Assembly (NCBI GenBank): GCA_028023455.1
Contig: JAQFVV010006197.1
Span: 16,057,254 to 16,121,253 of the forward strand
Source of the DNA: Epiperipatus broadwayi
Lineage: Eukaryota > Onychophora > Udeonychophora > Euonychophora > Peripatidae
Length of the DNA stretch: 64,000 nt
Direction of reading: 5' to 3'
The translations under genes and the position numbers were made by a program. Below are positions 1-11,065 of this stretch, piece by piece (within the stretch, counting starts at the first letter, position 1; each line of letters begins with the position of its first letter). A model generated the notes under the pieces. The model was not told the DNA's origin. It did no database searches and saw only the letters and a list, made by a program, of their open reading frames with translations.

Positions 1-120
1 TAATTAAAAGTTACATTCCTTTATTTTCTTGTTTTTCTATTTTAATTACTCTAAGATCAGCTATATTGTTCAACTAATCAGTCTGAAATCTTAATCTCCA
101 TAGCTTGATTAGTTTAGTAT

Positions 121-1421
121 GAAAACAGGCAAAACTCTCTATACGTATTGCCACTCAGTGCAAGCCAGAGTAATCAATGGATGCTAGAAGGCCTGTGCCT
201 AAAATCCCCATCTAGTACCTACTCATCCAATATCCCCAGACTAGTTTCTGGCTTAGAAGCCTTGGATCTGAGAGCACTGTACCTAGATCTTAGGATCTAA
301 TGCAACCCTCCAGAAGCCACTTTTTATCTCTACTTAACTACAAAACTATGAGATTTAAATTGAAATCACTATAATATTTTCAATGTAAGCTCATCAGCTT
401 ATATAGTCATATAGGTCTAAACTTAGTTCAGTACTTATACATTTTGGTGTCTTTGGTTCTTTAATAACCATAGCCACTACTATCCTATTAGGCAGGATTG
501 GTTTTAAGCCAATAAACATCACATGATCACCATTTCTTATGCTTGCTCTTAACTGTTATTAAAACAGACAAAACTCTCTATACGTATTGCCACTCAGTGC
601 AAGCCAGGGATTTTCTGCACAAGCCTTCTGGCATGCATTGATTATTCTGGATTGCACTGAGTGGTAATACGTATAAAGAGTTTTGCCTGTTTTAATAACA
701 ATTAAGAGCAAGCATAAGAAATGGTGATCATGTGATATTATCAGTTTTTATTAATATTTGATTTCTCAAGCATTTTATTATTATTATTAATTAGTTTCAA
801 CTATAGTTTTAACCAGGAAATTTTAAAGTAAATATTTATTTACTTTCTTCTCATTATTATTATTATTAGCATTTGTATTTTCGTATCAGACAATTTATAG
901 TGTATATTTCATATAGCAAAATGCTCATTTATGCCATATTCAAATTCTTGTTAGTATTTATTATTATTTTGTTTTATTAAAATAATTCTGTTCTGTTAAA
1001 ATGTGATGTTTATTGGTTTAACACCAATCCTGCCTAATAGGATAGTGGTGGCTAGGTTGTTTAAGAGCCAAAGACACCAAAATGTAAGGGTACTGAATTG
1101 AGTTTAGACCCATATGACTATATAAGCTATTGGGCTTAGATTGAAAATATTATTGTGTTTGCAATTTCATTCTCATAGTTTTGTAGTAAAGTAGAGTTAA
1201 AAGGTGGCTGCTGGAGGGTTGCATTAGATCCTAAGATCTAGGTGCAGTGCTCTCAAATCCAAGGCTCCTTACTGATGATGGCCACAAGCCAGAAACTAGT
1301 CTGGGGATATTAGATGAGTAGGCACTAGATAGGGATTTTATGCACAAGCCTTCTGGCATCCATTGATTACTCTGGTTGGCACAGGGTGGCACTACTGTAT
1401 GGAGAGTTTTGCCTTTGTTTT
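121..1421. repeat. Foldback-type inverted repeat element
   Basis: Arms of about 400 bp (121-527 and 1001-1421) are imperfect reverse complements. Examples are the outer ends AAAACAGGCAAAACTC at 122 against its complement near 1420, the ACTAGTCTGGGGATAT block near 1297 against 228, and CAATAAACATCACAT near 513 against 1004. The loop (736-1000) is AT-rich with (ATT)n and has no ORF. The long arms, short loop and absence of coding fit a foldback transposon or large MITE; a recombined pair of inverted smaller elements is also possible. No clear target duplication was seen. Confidence 0.7.
523..735. repeat. Inner palindrome within the foldback element
   Basis: CACATGATCACCATTTCTTA at 526 is answered by its reverse complement ending near 734, and the arms continue through CTTGCTCTTAA and the module AAAACAGRCAAAACTCT. 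That terminal module therefore occurs four times in this element: plus strand at 122 and 563, minus strand near 690 and 1420. This suggests that a small palindromic element sits inside, or gave rise to, the larger foldback. Confidence 0.65.
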
Positions 1422-2015
1422 CTGTTAAAATTTAAAGTGATTGACCATCTTTCTTTATTTATATGCATAATTAGTATTAGTATACCAAATTAAAGTTCAT
1501 TATTTTACATTTACAATTATGGGATATTAATTTATTAGTTACAAGTCGTAGAGCTAATTTCCACATATGAAATAGCTAGCATTATTAAACATAACAGTAC
1601 ATAGTGGAGATAGATGGGTAGAGTTTGTAATGAGAATGGCATTATATTTTTAATTCTCTAGATGATACAATAAATTCAAATCAACCCTTCTTCATCTGAA
1701 AATCGGTTCCATTTCAATTAAAAATTTAAAATAATATTATTTTTGCTTACATACTTTATGTATATGTCTAGTTATAAATGACACAGCCAATGTATGACTT
1801 AAATAACTCTTTACTATCCCTATGCTCTGTAGCATTATAATATATATATATAAAATATATAACCAAGAAAAAACAAAGGTCAGGCATGCATATATATTAA
1901 ATCCTTTACCATACTAAGATAATAACCAAATAGTAGGTATTTAACAAAAAGTAATAATTATTACAGTAACTTTCTTATTCTATAGCCTATATTTATTAAT
2001 CTTTAGCTATTAACA
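1422..2015. other. AT-rich intronic spacer, no feature seen
   Basis: Low-complexity AT-rich sequence with short (TA)n near 1840. No ORF of note, no repeat ends and no convincing splice-flanked exon was found on either strand. Confidence 0.5.
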
Positions 2016-2023
2016 GTATAGAT

Positions 2024-2494
2024 CAGGGGTGGCCAACTTTTGTGTTCATAAGATCTACTTTTTATTTTTAAAATGTGTTGCGATCGACTTGTTGCCATAG
2101 GCGTAGTCTAAGTGAAGGGAGATGTAAAATACATACTATTTTTATATATCCACCTAATATAAAATAACAATTATTTAATGGCCAAAAAAGCTCATGTCCG
2201 GGGAATTAAAGCAACATGAGTAAATTATTAATAATATTTATTAATTCAAATTAGCTACATTAAATCAAGATCAAAAATATTATTTTCAATAATGATACAG
2301 CTTAGTGGACTTCACCTATCCAGAATTTAAAAAAAATTTAGAACAAAAAGAAAAATAACAAAAAAACTTGAAAATCTTCACTTAATTTGTTTCCCTCATT
2401 ACCCGACAGCTCTTGCCAGAATTGGCCTCGCGATTGACCAAAAATGACTTTGCATTCGACTGGTGGATCACAATCGACTTGTTGGACACCCCTG
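2024..2494. mobile_element. Non-autonomous hAT-type MITE
   Basis: The element begins CAGGGGTGGCCAAC and ends with the reverse complement of CAGGGGTGTCCAAC, the terminal inverted repeat style of many animal hAT elements. It is flanked by a perfect 8-bp duplication GTATAGAT (2016-2023 and 2495-2502), the size expected for hAT. Subterminal GATCGACTTGTTG motifs occur near both ends. At 471 bp with no transposase ORF it is a MITE mobilised in trans. Ends and duplication are read directly; the family name rests on known hAT conventions. Confidence 0.88.
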
Positions 2495-2502
2495 GTATAG
2501 AT

Positions 2503-3590
2503 AACCTTGATATGTAGGTATGTATATGGTAAAAACATGGTTACCCATACCCTACATTCAATATATTCAATTACAGTATATTATAATCCATCAAAATGAA
2601 ATAATATCACATTTTACCACTTATAAAGTTTTCTATACATTACAAAAAAAAATACTTCATTTTTTTTTTTGTAGCAATTACCCTCAAATATAACAGAAAA
2701 ACAATTCTTCCATATCCAATTAGTGGCTGAATAAATAATTGTGATTGATCAATATAACAAAATTGTACTAAAAAGGAGAAATACATTTTGTTTTTTGAAA
2801 AAATGAAAATGTTTAAAAAGAATATTTTAGAAAAAACATAAATATTGAAATAAAATCTTATTTTAAAATTTTTTTTTATTTCAGAAACTTACTAAATCAT
2901 ACCATTTAAGATGCAAAGCTAATTAAAACAAGATTTAAAACCTTAACTTTCTTTGGAAAAATAAATCCATCATTATTGTTCCAGAAAGGAAATGTTTGGA
3001 GAAATTATCATATATATTGGACTAATTATCTCTTTTAAAACAATTTATTAAAAAGAAAGCTTATACATACACAATAAGTAACTGAATAATAAACTCTATT
3101 TTAACTTTTTAATAAAAAAAAAAAATACTAATAAAATTTATTTAATTTACTGTTGAATTAAAAAAGAATATGGGTGATTCATACTCCCAATAAAATGTAA
3201 ATAGTTGTATAACAGTCTTTAACAAAATAAAAATGAAATAAGCCAAGGAAGTTACACTGGAATATAATGGGAATAAAAAATAATAAAATTATTAAGGGAC
3301 TTTTCAATAGCATATTCAAATATTTCAACAATTAATTATAGGAATCTCAAAAACTATAGCATAACATTTTAACATGAAGAAAAGTTAATAATTCTTGTAT
3401 ATCATCTTGTAAAATAATTATAAAATTTAATTGATAGATATAAATGCATTTGTATATTATAAAAAATTAACAAAACGAATAAAAGGAAATATTATTGATA
3501 TTTTTATAATTATTTTTCTTATAAAAGATGGGGGTGGGGGTATTGCCTACATAAGTTAGGTTTTAGAATATGTGTGTATATATGAAATTT
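2503..3590. other. AT-rich intronic spacer, no feature seen
   Basis: About 1.1 kb of A/T-rich sequence with homopolymer runs and a GGGGGTGGGGG stretch near 3530. No supported gene, exon or transposon ends. A short minus-strand ORF at 2338-2538 only crosses the MITE edge and is not a gene. Confidence 0.5.
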
Positions 3591-3599
3591 TAATATTAA

Positions 3600-4172
3600 T
3601 TTTATTAACATCTCCTTAAGCTAAATAATGATATATAATATGTCCCAGTAAAATGGTAACTGATGTAAAGCAAAACATAATGTGTTGCCCTATGTTTTGT
3701 TTTGACAACTGATTATTCAAAATAGTTTCCTGATGACTCAATAGATTTCTGGGATTATAAAATTGCTTGAAACAGTTTTTGAAATTCATGTCAAAATTGA
3801 GTGTAGAAACCTTGTTGCAAAATTCTAGATTTTTTGCATTCAATCATGATGAGGCCCTTTCATAACCAATTTTAATTTTGAAAAACCCAAAAGTCACTAA
3901 GAACAACATCAGGGAATAGAGTGGAAACACAAGCACAGCAATTTTTATAATCCAGCAAATTTGTGCACAATCTTGGCATTGTGTACTAGATCATTATCAT
4001 GTGATAATGACCAAGAGCTTTACTCATAGTATTTTTTTTTAAGTCTTAAGCAAAATTTTGGCCCACAAACAATTGAAAACACTCAAACAGTAATTAGCTT
4101 CTACTGTTTGATTTTCAGGAATAAATAGTATTAGAATCTAATAAAAATAACAATGAGTAATGTTTGGTTATG
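3600..4172 (-). pseudogene. mariner transposase relic, C-terminal half
   Basis: Read on the minus strand from 4172 downward, with stops and frame changes. Visible are a segment like the mariner NQTV-x-YYLSVL region (near 4110), a decayed histidine/aspartate block, a segment like the SPDLAPSDFWLF motif (near 3890-3930, here ending LSDFWVF), and the C-terminal ESSGNYFE signature near 3730. In life this would be a DD(34)D cut-and-paste transposase of the Tc1/mariner superfamily. The N-terminal half lies at 9033-9528 because the gypsy element E1 inserted in the middle. No intact ORF remains. Terminal inverted repeats were not identified. Confidence 0.75.
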
Positions 4173-4177
4173 CTTGC

Positions 4178-4748
4178 TGCTATATACATATATAATAATT
4201 AATAAGTTTTATTAAATAAAATAGACAATAAGAAAGGAATTCTGTAATTTAAATTTTGGAATGCTACTGATCAGTTGTTTTAAAGATGAGCACTCCAGAT
4301 TAGAAACTAATTAATGCAACTAGATTAAAAGGGCTGATTTCTAAAAGTAGACAATAACCGAGAATTAATTGGTTTCTGCAACATTCCTTATCAAAAATAA
4401 AAAGGGAACAAAAAATAACTACGGCACACTTGCAGCGGGAAACTATTGATTGCACATGAAAGTCAAGTATGTGTAATTTTAACAATGGAAAAAACCCAGT
4501 GAACTCCACCACTGAAGGTGAAAAAGTGGACCTAGGAACTTTGCAGGCCACACTGGCCTATATTACGTTTTTCGTATGCCTTCATGGCCAGAGATCATAA
4601 GTTAAAGATAACTGTATTCTAGTTTATATATGTAATATTAACTATCCAACTAATAATTCTAATTAAACTGTTTTGTCTAATCATTTTGGTTTCTGCTTGT
4701 GTATTGTCTATTTTACCTGATTGTTAAGCAGAGTGGCTGTACACAGCA
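4178..4748 (+). repeat. E1 5' LTR
   Basis: Begins TGCTATATACATATATAATA and ends near TGTACACAGCA; aligned by eye with 8451-9023 over its whole length with scattered substitutions and small indels. It carries an AATAAAAAGG-type A-rich signal near 4395. The primer binding site after it could not be assigned. Confidence 0.85.
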
Positions 4749-4995
4749 GAAAATCATCGACAGGATACGTTACAGTAGAAAAATCTGGTTCAAATTAGAA
4801 ACAGTATTAGATTCAAATTAAATTATATATAGAGAAACCGACAAGGACACTGAGAATCGAATTCCAGATCCACTTAGAAGTCAGAGAAATGTTTTAGTAA
4901 GCATATTAATAGTAATTTGTTTCAGAAAGCGTGTTAATAGTAATCTCGTAGTAAAATATAAAAGAATTATTTTTTTTTTAAAAATAAAATAGAAA

Positions 4996-5830
4996 ATGAT
5001 GACTTCAGTGCCTCAAGTAACAATCAATGAGTTCAACATTAATAACTCTTTTGATTGGCCGATTTACCTTAAGAGAATCGAGAAACTGTTTTTGATTAAT
5101 AGTATGACAAGTGACCCCATTAAAGTTGTCACATTATTGTGTTATGCCAGGCAACAAGTAATAGAAATAGCAAATAGGCTCTGTGATCACGAAAAACCAG
5201 AGAATTTACCATACAATATACTTCTGGGAAAAATAAATAACTTTTTCAACCCCCAGCCTTCGAAGCATGATGCAAGACTACACTTTAGAAACTGAAGGCA
5301 AAACAAGGGAGAGCGTATACGAGACTACGATCAAGTACTAAGAAAACTTGCTAAGAGTTGTGGTTATGGAGATGTCTTAGAGGATAATCTGCTTGATCAA
5401 TTACTTTGGGGCATGCCAAACGATAGGCTTAGGCAGCAGTTACTGGCCTCAAGAGAGTTGACGTACGAGGAAGCGACAAAAAAGTGAGTAGCCCACAAAA
5501 TTGTACTCAACCAATCGGAAGAATTTAGAAAATTTTCCAACAAAAATGATGGTAACACGTATATTCGGAAAACTGAAAATAAGTCCCAACCTGTTAAAAG
5601 CAAAACAAATGAAATAGTGTGTTATTGTTGTGAAAAAAAAAGGCCACATGGCATGTAAGTATAAATTCAACAAAGAGCATTGTAGGACCTGTGGTAAAGA
5701 AGGCACTTGCAGAAAGTATGTTGAAATAAAGGGGAAAAAGATTGTGGTGGCTCACCAACTTGTAAAGTCAAAAAAAAAAAGTGTGATATTTACAATACAC
5801 AGATTGCATATGGAAATCAGTTTATGCTGA
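4996..5830 (+). pseudogene. E1 gag remnant with zinc knuckle
   Basis: The start ATG is at 4996, followed by a capsid-like segment (NNSFDWPIYLKRIEKLFLIN) that resembles the Gag of K02A2.6-like gypsy elements. An in-frame TGA at 5293-5295 and another near 5485 interrupt it, and a frameshift near 5630 precedes a cysteine knuckle (CYCCEKK..GHMACKY, then C and C further on) that would bind nucleic acid. Gag normally forms the particle around the element RNA. The same N-terminal pattern (NNALDWKIYIKNVKRYLLIN) recurs in element E3 at 20870, showing that E1 and E3 are relatives. Confidence 0.75.
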
Positions 5831-5844
5831 CAGTTAAATTATTA

Positions 5845-6140
5845 CAGACGCAGGTGAAAATAAAAATTGACAGCGGAGCAGGCGTGTCAATGATGACACT
5901 CAAAGACTAGGAGAAAGTAGTGCAAAATCGAAAAATTCCCCCTTTATTAATGAAAACAAGATTAAGAGCAAAATATACCAGCGGAAACAATATTAAAATA
6001 TTAGGAATAGCGATGGTTCAGATTGAATTAAATAGTAAGGTTCCAACACTACCGTTATATATAGTACAGGGTGATCTTAATTCTATTATAGGTAGGGAAT
6101 GGTTCAGTGCTCTGGGAATAAAGATATGTATGATAAATAA
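5845..6140 (+). pseudogene. E1 aspartic protease remnant
   Basis: The retropepsin active-site stretch IKIDSGAGVS is encoded near 5861-5890, followed by a stop (TAG near 5908). The downstream part resumes at 5920 and contains a typical protease C-terminal patch, IIGREWFSALGI (near 6087). This enzyme would cut Gag-Pol. The break between active site and C-terminal flap prevents function. Confidence 0.75.
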
Positions 6141-6169
6141 GGTTGCTATTGAGCAAGAAATGAGAAATA

Positions 6170-7480
6170 AATATACAGAATTATTTAAAAGTGATGAGGG
6201 CAAAATTATGACTATGCCTATAAACATAGAGCTACAAGGTGGGGCAACCCCCGTTATTTGCAGACCCAGAAAGGTCCCTTTTGCGCTGCAAACTAAGGTG
6301 GAACAAGAGTTAATAAATCTGATTAGTAAAGGTGTATTAACGCCAGTCGAGAAAATGGAATGGGCCACCCTAATCGTTGTAATATCTAAGCCAAATGGGC
6401 AAATCGGCATTTGCGGAGATTATCGGACCACAATAAATAAAAACCTTACTAAAAGTCAGTTTCCTGTACCAAATGTCAGGGCAATATTGGCAAATATGCA
6501 AAGGGCAAGTCACTACGCTAAAATTGATTTGAAGATCGCTTTTCATCAGATACCACTTTCTGAGTGCACCTTGGAATTGCCATCTATTACTACGTATAAG
6601 GGATTGTTTAAGTGCAATAGATTGCCGGTTGCATCAAACATTTTGCAGGCCAAAATGTGACATGCTGCTCCAGCAAATGGATGGTGTAACATCGTATTTT
6701 GATGACATTTTGGTTGTGGCCAATTCAGAAGAGGAACTACGTGAATGAGTTTTAAAAGTTTGCGACAAGTTATGCAGTTTTGGAGCTAAAATAAATGCAG
6801 ACAAATATATCTGGATGGCAACAGAAATAAAATTCCTGGGACACATAATCTCAAAAAAGGGAAAGAGATCCGACCCTCAAAAAATAGCAACTGTAAAGGA
6901 AGCCCAAAGACCCAGAAATGTTAAGAAACTTTAAGCTTTCCTTGGCCTCCTTAATTATTTTGAAGGTTTTCTTAAGGGAAAGGCTCACATAGCAAAACTG
7001 TTATACAATTTATTAAAAAAGAGCCAAAAATGGAATTGGGATCAACCCTGAGAAAAAGCTTTTTGTGAGTTGAAAAAATTAAGGTCAAACAGCTTATTAG
7101 TACATTATGACAGTAGCCTTGAACTGATACTGACAACAGATGCATTTGAAGTTGGAATAGGGGCAATCTTAAGCCATACAGTAGCTGATGGTGAGCAAGT
7201 AAAATTATAGACAACTAGATAAAGAGGCAGTGGCTATCATATTTGCGCTAAAAAAGTTTCACCAATATTTGTATGGTCGACAGTTTAAAATCTTTACCGA
7301 TCGTAAACGACTGTTGAAGATATTGGCCAAAAATAAAACTGACCCTGATCATCTAAACCCTGGAATGTTACATTGGGTTAATCTGTTATCAGGTTATGAT
7401 TTTGGCCTAAAATTTCAAAAAAAGGTCATTAAACACGCAGATGCACTGTCAAGAATGCCCATTAAAGCAGAACTACAAAA
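6170..7480 (+). pseudogene. E1 reverse transcriptase and RNase H remnant
   Basis: Open from 5920 to 6660, this part holds the RT fingers and palm (ISKPNGQIGICGDYR near 6385; KIDLKIAFHQIPL near 6520). After a frameshift near 6655 the catalytic box follows as SYFDDILVV (about 6692-6718). A connection segment (EIKFLGHIISKKG) and RNase H follow, with stops near 6748, 6934, 7050 and 7208. The RNase H end lies in an open stretch 7230-7529 (IFALKKFHQYLYGR, HADALSRMP). The enzymes would make cDNA from element RNA. Disrupted by at least five frame breaks. Confidence 0.85.
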
Positions 7481-7539
7481 AGACAACCAAACCATTAACT
7501 ACATCGATAATTGGAACAACAATTATTAACCAGTGAAAA

Positions 7540-8432
7540 GTTTCTAGTTGGACTAAAGTGGACCATGGATATAAATACATAAGTAAATGGATCAGCAAAG
7601 GCTGGCCCAAAAGTTGGTCTGAGAGAATACATAAAACTTTATGGGATGTAAGACAAAGACTGTCCATAAACAAGGGATGTATATTAATGGATGATAGTAT
7701 TGATACCGAGCAGTGGGCAGAGTAAGATTCTTCACTTAATTCATTAAGGTCATCTTGGGATAGTGCAGGCCAAAGCTCTGGCTCGTAGTTACATATGGTG
7801 GCCCGCAATGAATGCTGACATAGAGAAATTTGTGAAATTATCGAGAGTTTCACATCCACTAGATTTGAAGAATTTCTCACAGAATGGGGAATTAAACATC
7901 TAGCCATGCCCTCATATCACCCGGAATCCAATGGTAATGCAGAAAAGGCAGTATAAATGTTAAAAAAAATGTTACGGAAGGAAGGCACTGCAAATATACA
8001 AGACACCTTACATTCTGCCTTATTATATCAACATAATACTCCGTGTGCTACGGGGAAATCCCCTTCAGAATTAATTTTCAGACGGAAACTCCGCACGAAA
8101 CTATCGTTAATTCACCCAGTACAAAACTCTATACACTATGAAAGCAATACTGGAGATACTATTTTCTCCAAGGGAGAAAAAAAATCTGGGTTAGGGACGT
8201 TATCAGGAAATACTGGGTGAAGGCCTTCATAAAAGAAATTCTGTCAAGACAAATAATACTTGTAGAGACAGAAACCGGAAGTAATACAGCAGCGCACATT
8301 CCCAAAAGCGAAGAGAAATCCGATGATCAAGAAACTGAAGATGCCAACAAAATGCCCTCTCCACGAAGATCTTTAAGAACAAGAAAAGAACCCACTTACT
8401 TAAAAGATTATGTAAGACTTCAGAAACAATAA
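7540..8432 (+). pseudogene. E1 integrase remnant, core deleted
   Basis: An N-terminal zinc-finger part is visible near 7735-7845 in a shifted frame (GHLGIVQAKALARSYIWWP). The CxxC end and first catalytic aspartate are missing: sequence jumps to the late core (WGIKHLAMPSYHPESNGNAEK, 7887-7945, with the glutamate), then continues in open segments 7957-8220 and 8217-8432. Integrase would insert the cDNA. The deletion removes essential residues, so it cannot act. Confidence 0.8.
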
Positions 8433-8437
8433 TTTCT

Positions 8438-8450
8438 GAAGTGGTGGAGG
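8438..8450 (+). promoter_or_regulatory. E1 polypurine tract
   Basis: GAAGTGGTGGAGG directly precedes the 3' LTR start TGCTATATAC. A purine-rich run here is the usual primer for plus-strand cDNA synthesis. It contains three T residues, so it is imperfect. Confidence 0.6.
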
Positions 8451-9027
8451 TGCTATATACATATATAATAATGAATAAGTTTTATTAAATGAAATAGACA
8501 ACAAGAAAGGAATTTTGTAATTTAAATTTTGAAATGCTACTGATCAGTTGTATTAAAGATAAGCGCTCCAGATTAGAAACTAATTAATGCAACTAGATAA
8601 AAGTGCTGATTTCTAAAAGTAGACAATAGCCGAGAATTAATTGGTTTCTGCAACATTCCTTATCAAGAATAAAAAGGGAACAAAAAATAATTACAGCACA
8701 CCTGCAGAGGAGAAACTATTGATTGCACATGAAAGTCAAGAGAGTGTAATTTTAACAAAGGAAAAAATCCAGTGAACTTCACCACTGAAGATGAAAAAGT
8801 GGACCTAGGAACTTTGCAGGCCATACAAGCCTATATTATGTTTTTCGTATGCCTTCATGGCCAGAGATCATAAGTTAAAGACAATTGTATTCTAGTTTAT
8901 ATATGTAATATTAACTATCCAACTAATAATTCTAATTAAACTGTTTTGTCTAATCATTTTGGTTTCTGCTTATCTATTTTACCTGATTGTTAAGCAGAGT
9001 TGAGTGAGCGGCTGTACACAACACCCT
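8451..9027 (+). repeat. E1 3' LTR
   Basis: Direct repeat of 4178-4748, ending TGTACACAACA at 9023, then CCCT and the target duplicate CTTGC at 9028-9032. An extra GAGTTGAGTGAGCG segment near 9000 and several substitutions separate it from the 5' copy. Confidence 0.85.
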
Positions 9028-9032
9028 CTTGC

Positions 9033-9528
9033 ATTTATAATTTTGTATATATTCCTTCTGGTGCTCATTTCAACATACATTGATTCCCCCCCCCCCCCAA
9101 AAAAAAAAAAAAAACTCTGGATCCATACCCATAATTTTCATATCACTGCTATGTTTCACTCCGATGTCTTTTAAGTTGATAGCCAATAAGTTAGGCAAAA
9201 AGTGCAGGCACACCTCTCAAATCTCCCATTAAAATGTGGACAATGGTTTTGAGAATATCAGTGAGTTCCTCAATGAATCTATTAGAAACATAATGATCAA
9301 TTCAAAGATATTTGTCATCATTTTGTACATTTTCTTTGTTCTAGTTGTTTTTGATATGTCTGGCTCTACTTGGAATCAAGAAATCTTGGTAAATGATTTG
9401 AAAACATTCTTGCAACTCATGGATTCATTGTCATACAAAATTTGAATCATTTCGAACATTTCAGTAGTCGTTTTGTTCAATTTAAAATAAAATTTATTGT
9501 TAGTGCCACATTTCATGTTTTGATCCAA
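9033..9528 (-). pseudogene. mariner transposase relic, N-terminal half
   Basis: On the minus strand from 9528 downward one reads a degraded mariner N-terminus: after a lost start codon (TTG at 9528), a segment like the family pattern QRxNIKFCFKL, then KTTTEMFEMIQILYDNESMS (about 9475-9416), the first helix-turn-helix of mariner transposases. A decayed second DNA-binding part and a block resembling the GYDPET motif (MGMDPES near 9125) follow. The sequence then meets element E1 and resumes at 4172. A 50-base poly-C/poly-A region (9087-9113) disrupts it further. Confidence 0.72.
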
Positions 9529-10607
9529 ATATGATAGTGCCTTAAAATTTCTATAGTGAATAGTTAAATATATTAGAATGTAACATATGTATTAATTCAA
9601 AAATGGCACTGCTGGAAATTTGGAAAGAGATCCTCACATATTCATTGGCACCCATTATAAATGTGTATGCTAGCTAAATCTTTATTCATTTATATCCAAA
9701 AATAAATAAATAATTTCTTCTAGATTATAATTATTATTAGAATTAGTTTTGTTATTTAAAATATAAATTATAGCCATGAAATTAATTACATTATTTGTAC
9801 ATTTACAAATATTTTTCTTAAACAATTTAATTAATTGTCTATTGAAGGAATTGACATGTTGTCATGAATATCAAAACATCATTTAATTTTATATCTAGAT
9901 TGTATTTTATCCACTACATTAGTTGATATTCCTTACTGATTAAATGAATCAAAGATAGATTATTAACTAAGAAGATTTAGGATTATCATCATTTATATAC
10001 TTCTAATTGCTGGTAACTAGGCAGAAATAATATAAAAAAGCATTATTTATGCACTATAATATTAAATATTTTGCATGTGAGATTTTGTACCAGACCATTA
10101 AAATATAAATTTAGAAACTCATATAATTAAGAATAATTGATTTCATTTATTAAGGAAAAAAGAATAGCTAGTTCATAATCAAGATGATGTTAAACTTTCA
10201 AGAAAATGTGATTGATTTGATTTAGGAAAAGACTTCATTTGATCCAGACGAATACATTTTTATTACTTGTTAATCCTACGGTCATACAAATTTGATATAT
10301 AATTGATGGTAAGGGAAAAATACCACCTTGACTTAGTACCAATTCTATTATCATATATATATATAGTTGTATTTTAATTCTTTTTTCTAAAGTAAACTTT
10401 TGCAAGTTAAAAGTGAAATATATATTTGATTACAAAATATGATTTTAATAAATCAAATTAATTAATTTAATTGATTCACTGCAATGACAATGGAAATATT
10501 AGCACTTATAGTACAATTACATAAGATATTCCATTATGTTTCTGCGACATAAATAAGATAATGCAATTAGATCAAATTATAAACGATGGGAAAATTTTTT
10601 CACTTAC
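9529..10607. other. Intron of the WRN-like gene, no further feature
   Basis: AT-rich spacer between the mariner relic and the host exon. On the minus strand this is the start of the intron that follows exon 10608-10661. I looked here for the next WRN exon (the NSQRL and WWKA region) and found no match, so it probably lies to the left of the window. Confidence 0.5.
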
Positions 10608-10661
10608 CGAACCTCTTAGAAAAAGTATAGGTACTGATAATCCATACCTTGAACCAGTAAT
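10608..10661 (-). CDS. WRN-like: WRN-like RecQ helicase, internal exon (RQC start)
   Basis: A 54-nt minus-strand exon. The acceptor is TTTATCATTTAG before ATTACTGG and the donor is GTAAGTGAAA after GGTTCG. In phase 0 it encodes ITGSRYGLSVPILFLRGS, which matches the beginning of the RQC (winged-helix) domain of Werner helicase, where the human protein reads FGIGLPILFLRGS as I recall it. RQC binds duplex DNA at the unwinding junction. The upstream exon at 38250-38343 ends in phase 0 and supplies the preceding residues. The match is by recognition, not by search, but splice sites, phase and order all agree. Confidence 0.8.
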
Positions 10662-11042
10662 CTAAATGATAAACATACATAGCTATATATATTCTCCCAC
10701 ATACGAACATATTAATTCTAATAATAAAGACTTATTAAATATGTAACACTGATAAGGTAAATCTGTTCATGACACAACTAGGTTCCACTACATTACTGTG
10801 GCAATTCACAAATCAGATTCCCAAAGAATCATTTAAATAAACTTGTAAATAAACTAAAAACTGTATCATCATTATTTTATTAGATTGGTATGCAAGTTCA
10901 CTTAAATGATACTTTAGAATTTGACTTGTAAAATATCATAGGAATGTTTCGGGACGGTAGTTGTTCTTTAAATAGATTTATTAAAACATTAAAACACATA
11001 TTTACATATAACAATGTCTTTAAAAGGTACATAAAGTTAAAA
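10662..11042. other. Intron of the WRN-like gene, acceptor side
   Basis: On the minus strand this is the 3' end of the 27.6-kb intron, from the edge of element E3 to the acceptor AG (10662-10663). AT-rich, with no other feature seen. Confidence 0.55.
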
Positions 11043-11065
11043 TGTAAGTGCATTTATATATATAT

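Larger units (their letters stand above)
4178..9027 (+). mobile_element. Ty3/gypsy LTR retrotransposon E1, degraded
   Basis: Two direct LTRs (from 4178 and 8451), both starting TGCTATATAC, flank gag and pol remnants in the order gag, protease, RT, RNase H, integrase, which is the Ty3/gypsy order. The element interrupts a mariner relic; CTTGC stands directly before it (4173-4177) and again at 9028-9032, a fitting 5-bp target duplication. Four extra bases (CCCT) lie between the recognisable LTR end and the right CTTGC. Many stops and frameshifts and a missing integrase core make it dead. The two LTRs differ at many sites, so it is not recent. Confidence 0.88.

Noticed and set aside
9236-9445. 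69-codon plus-strand ORF
   Set aside because: It is the antisense shadow of the mariner N-terminal relic, which has recognisable motifs on the minus strand.
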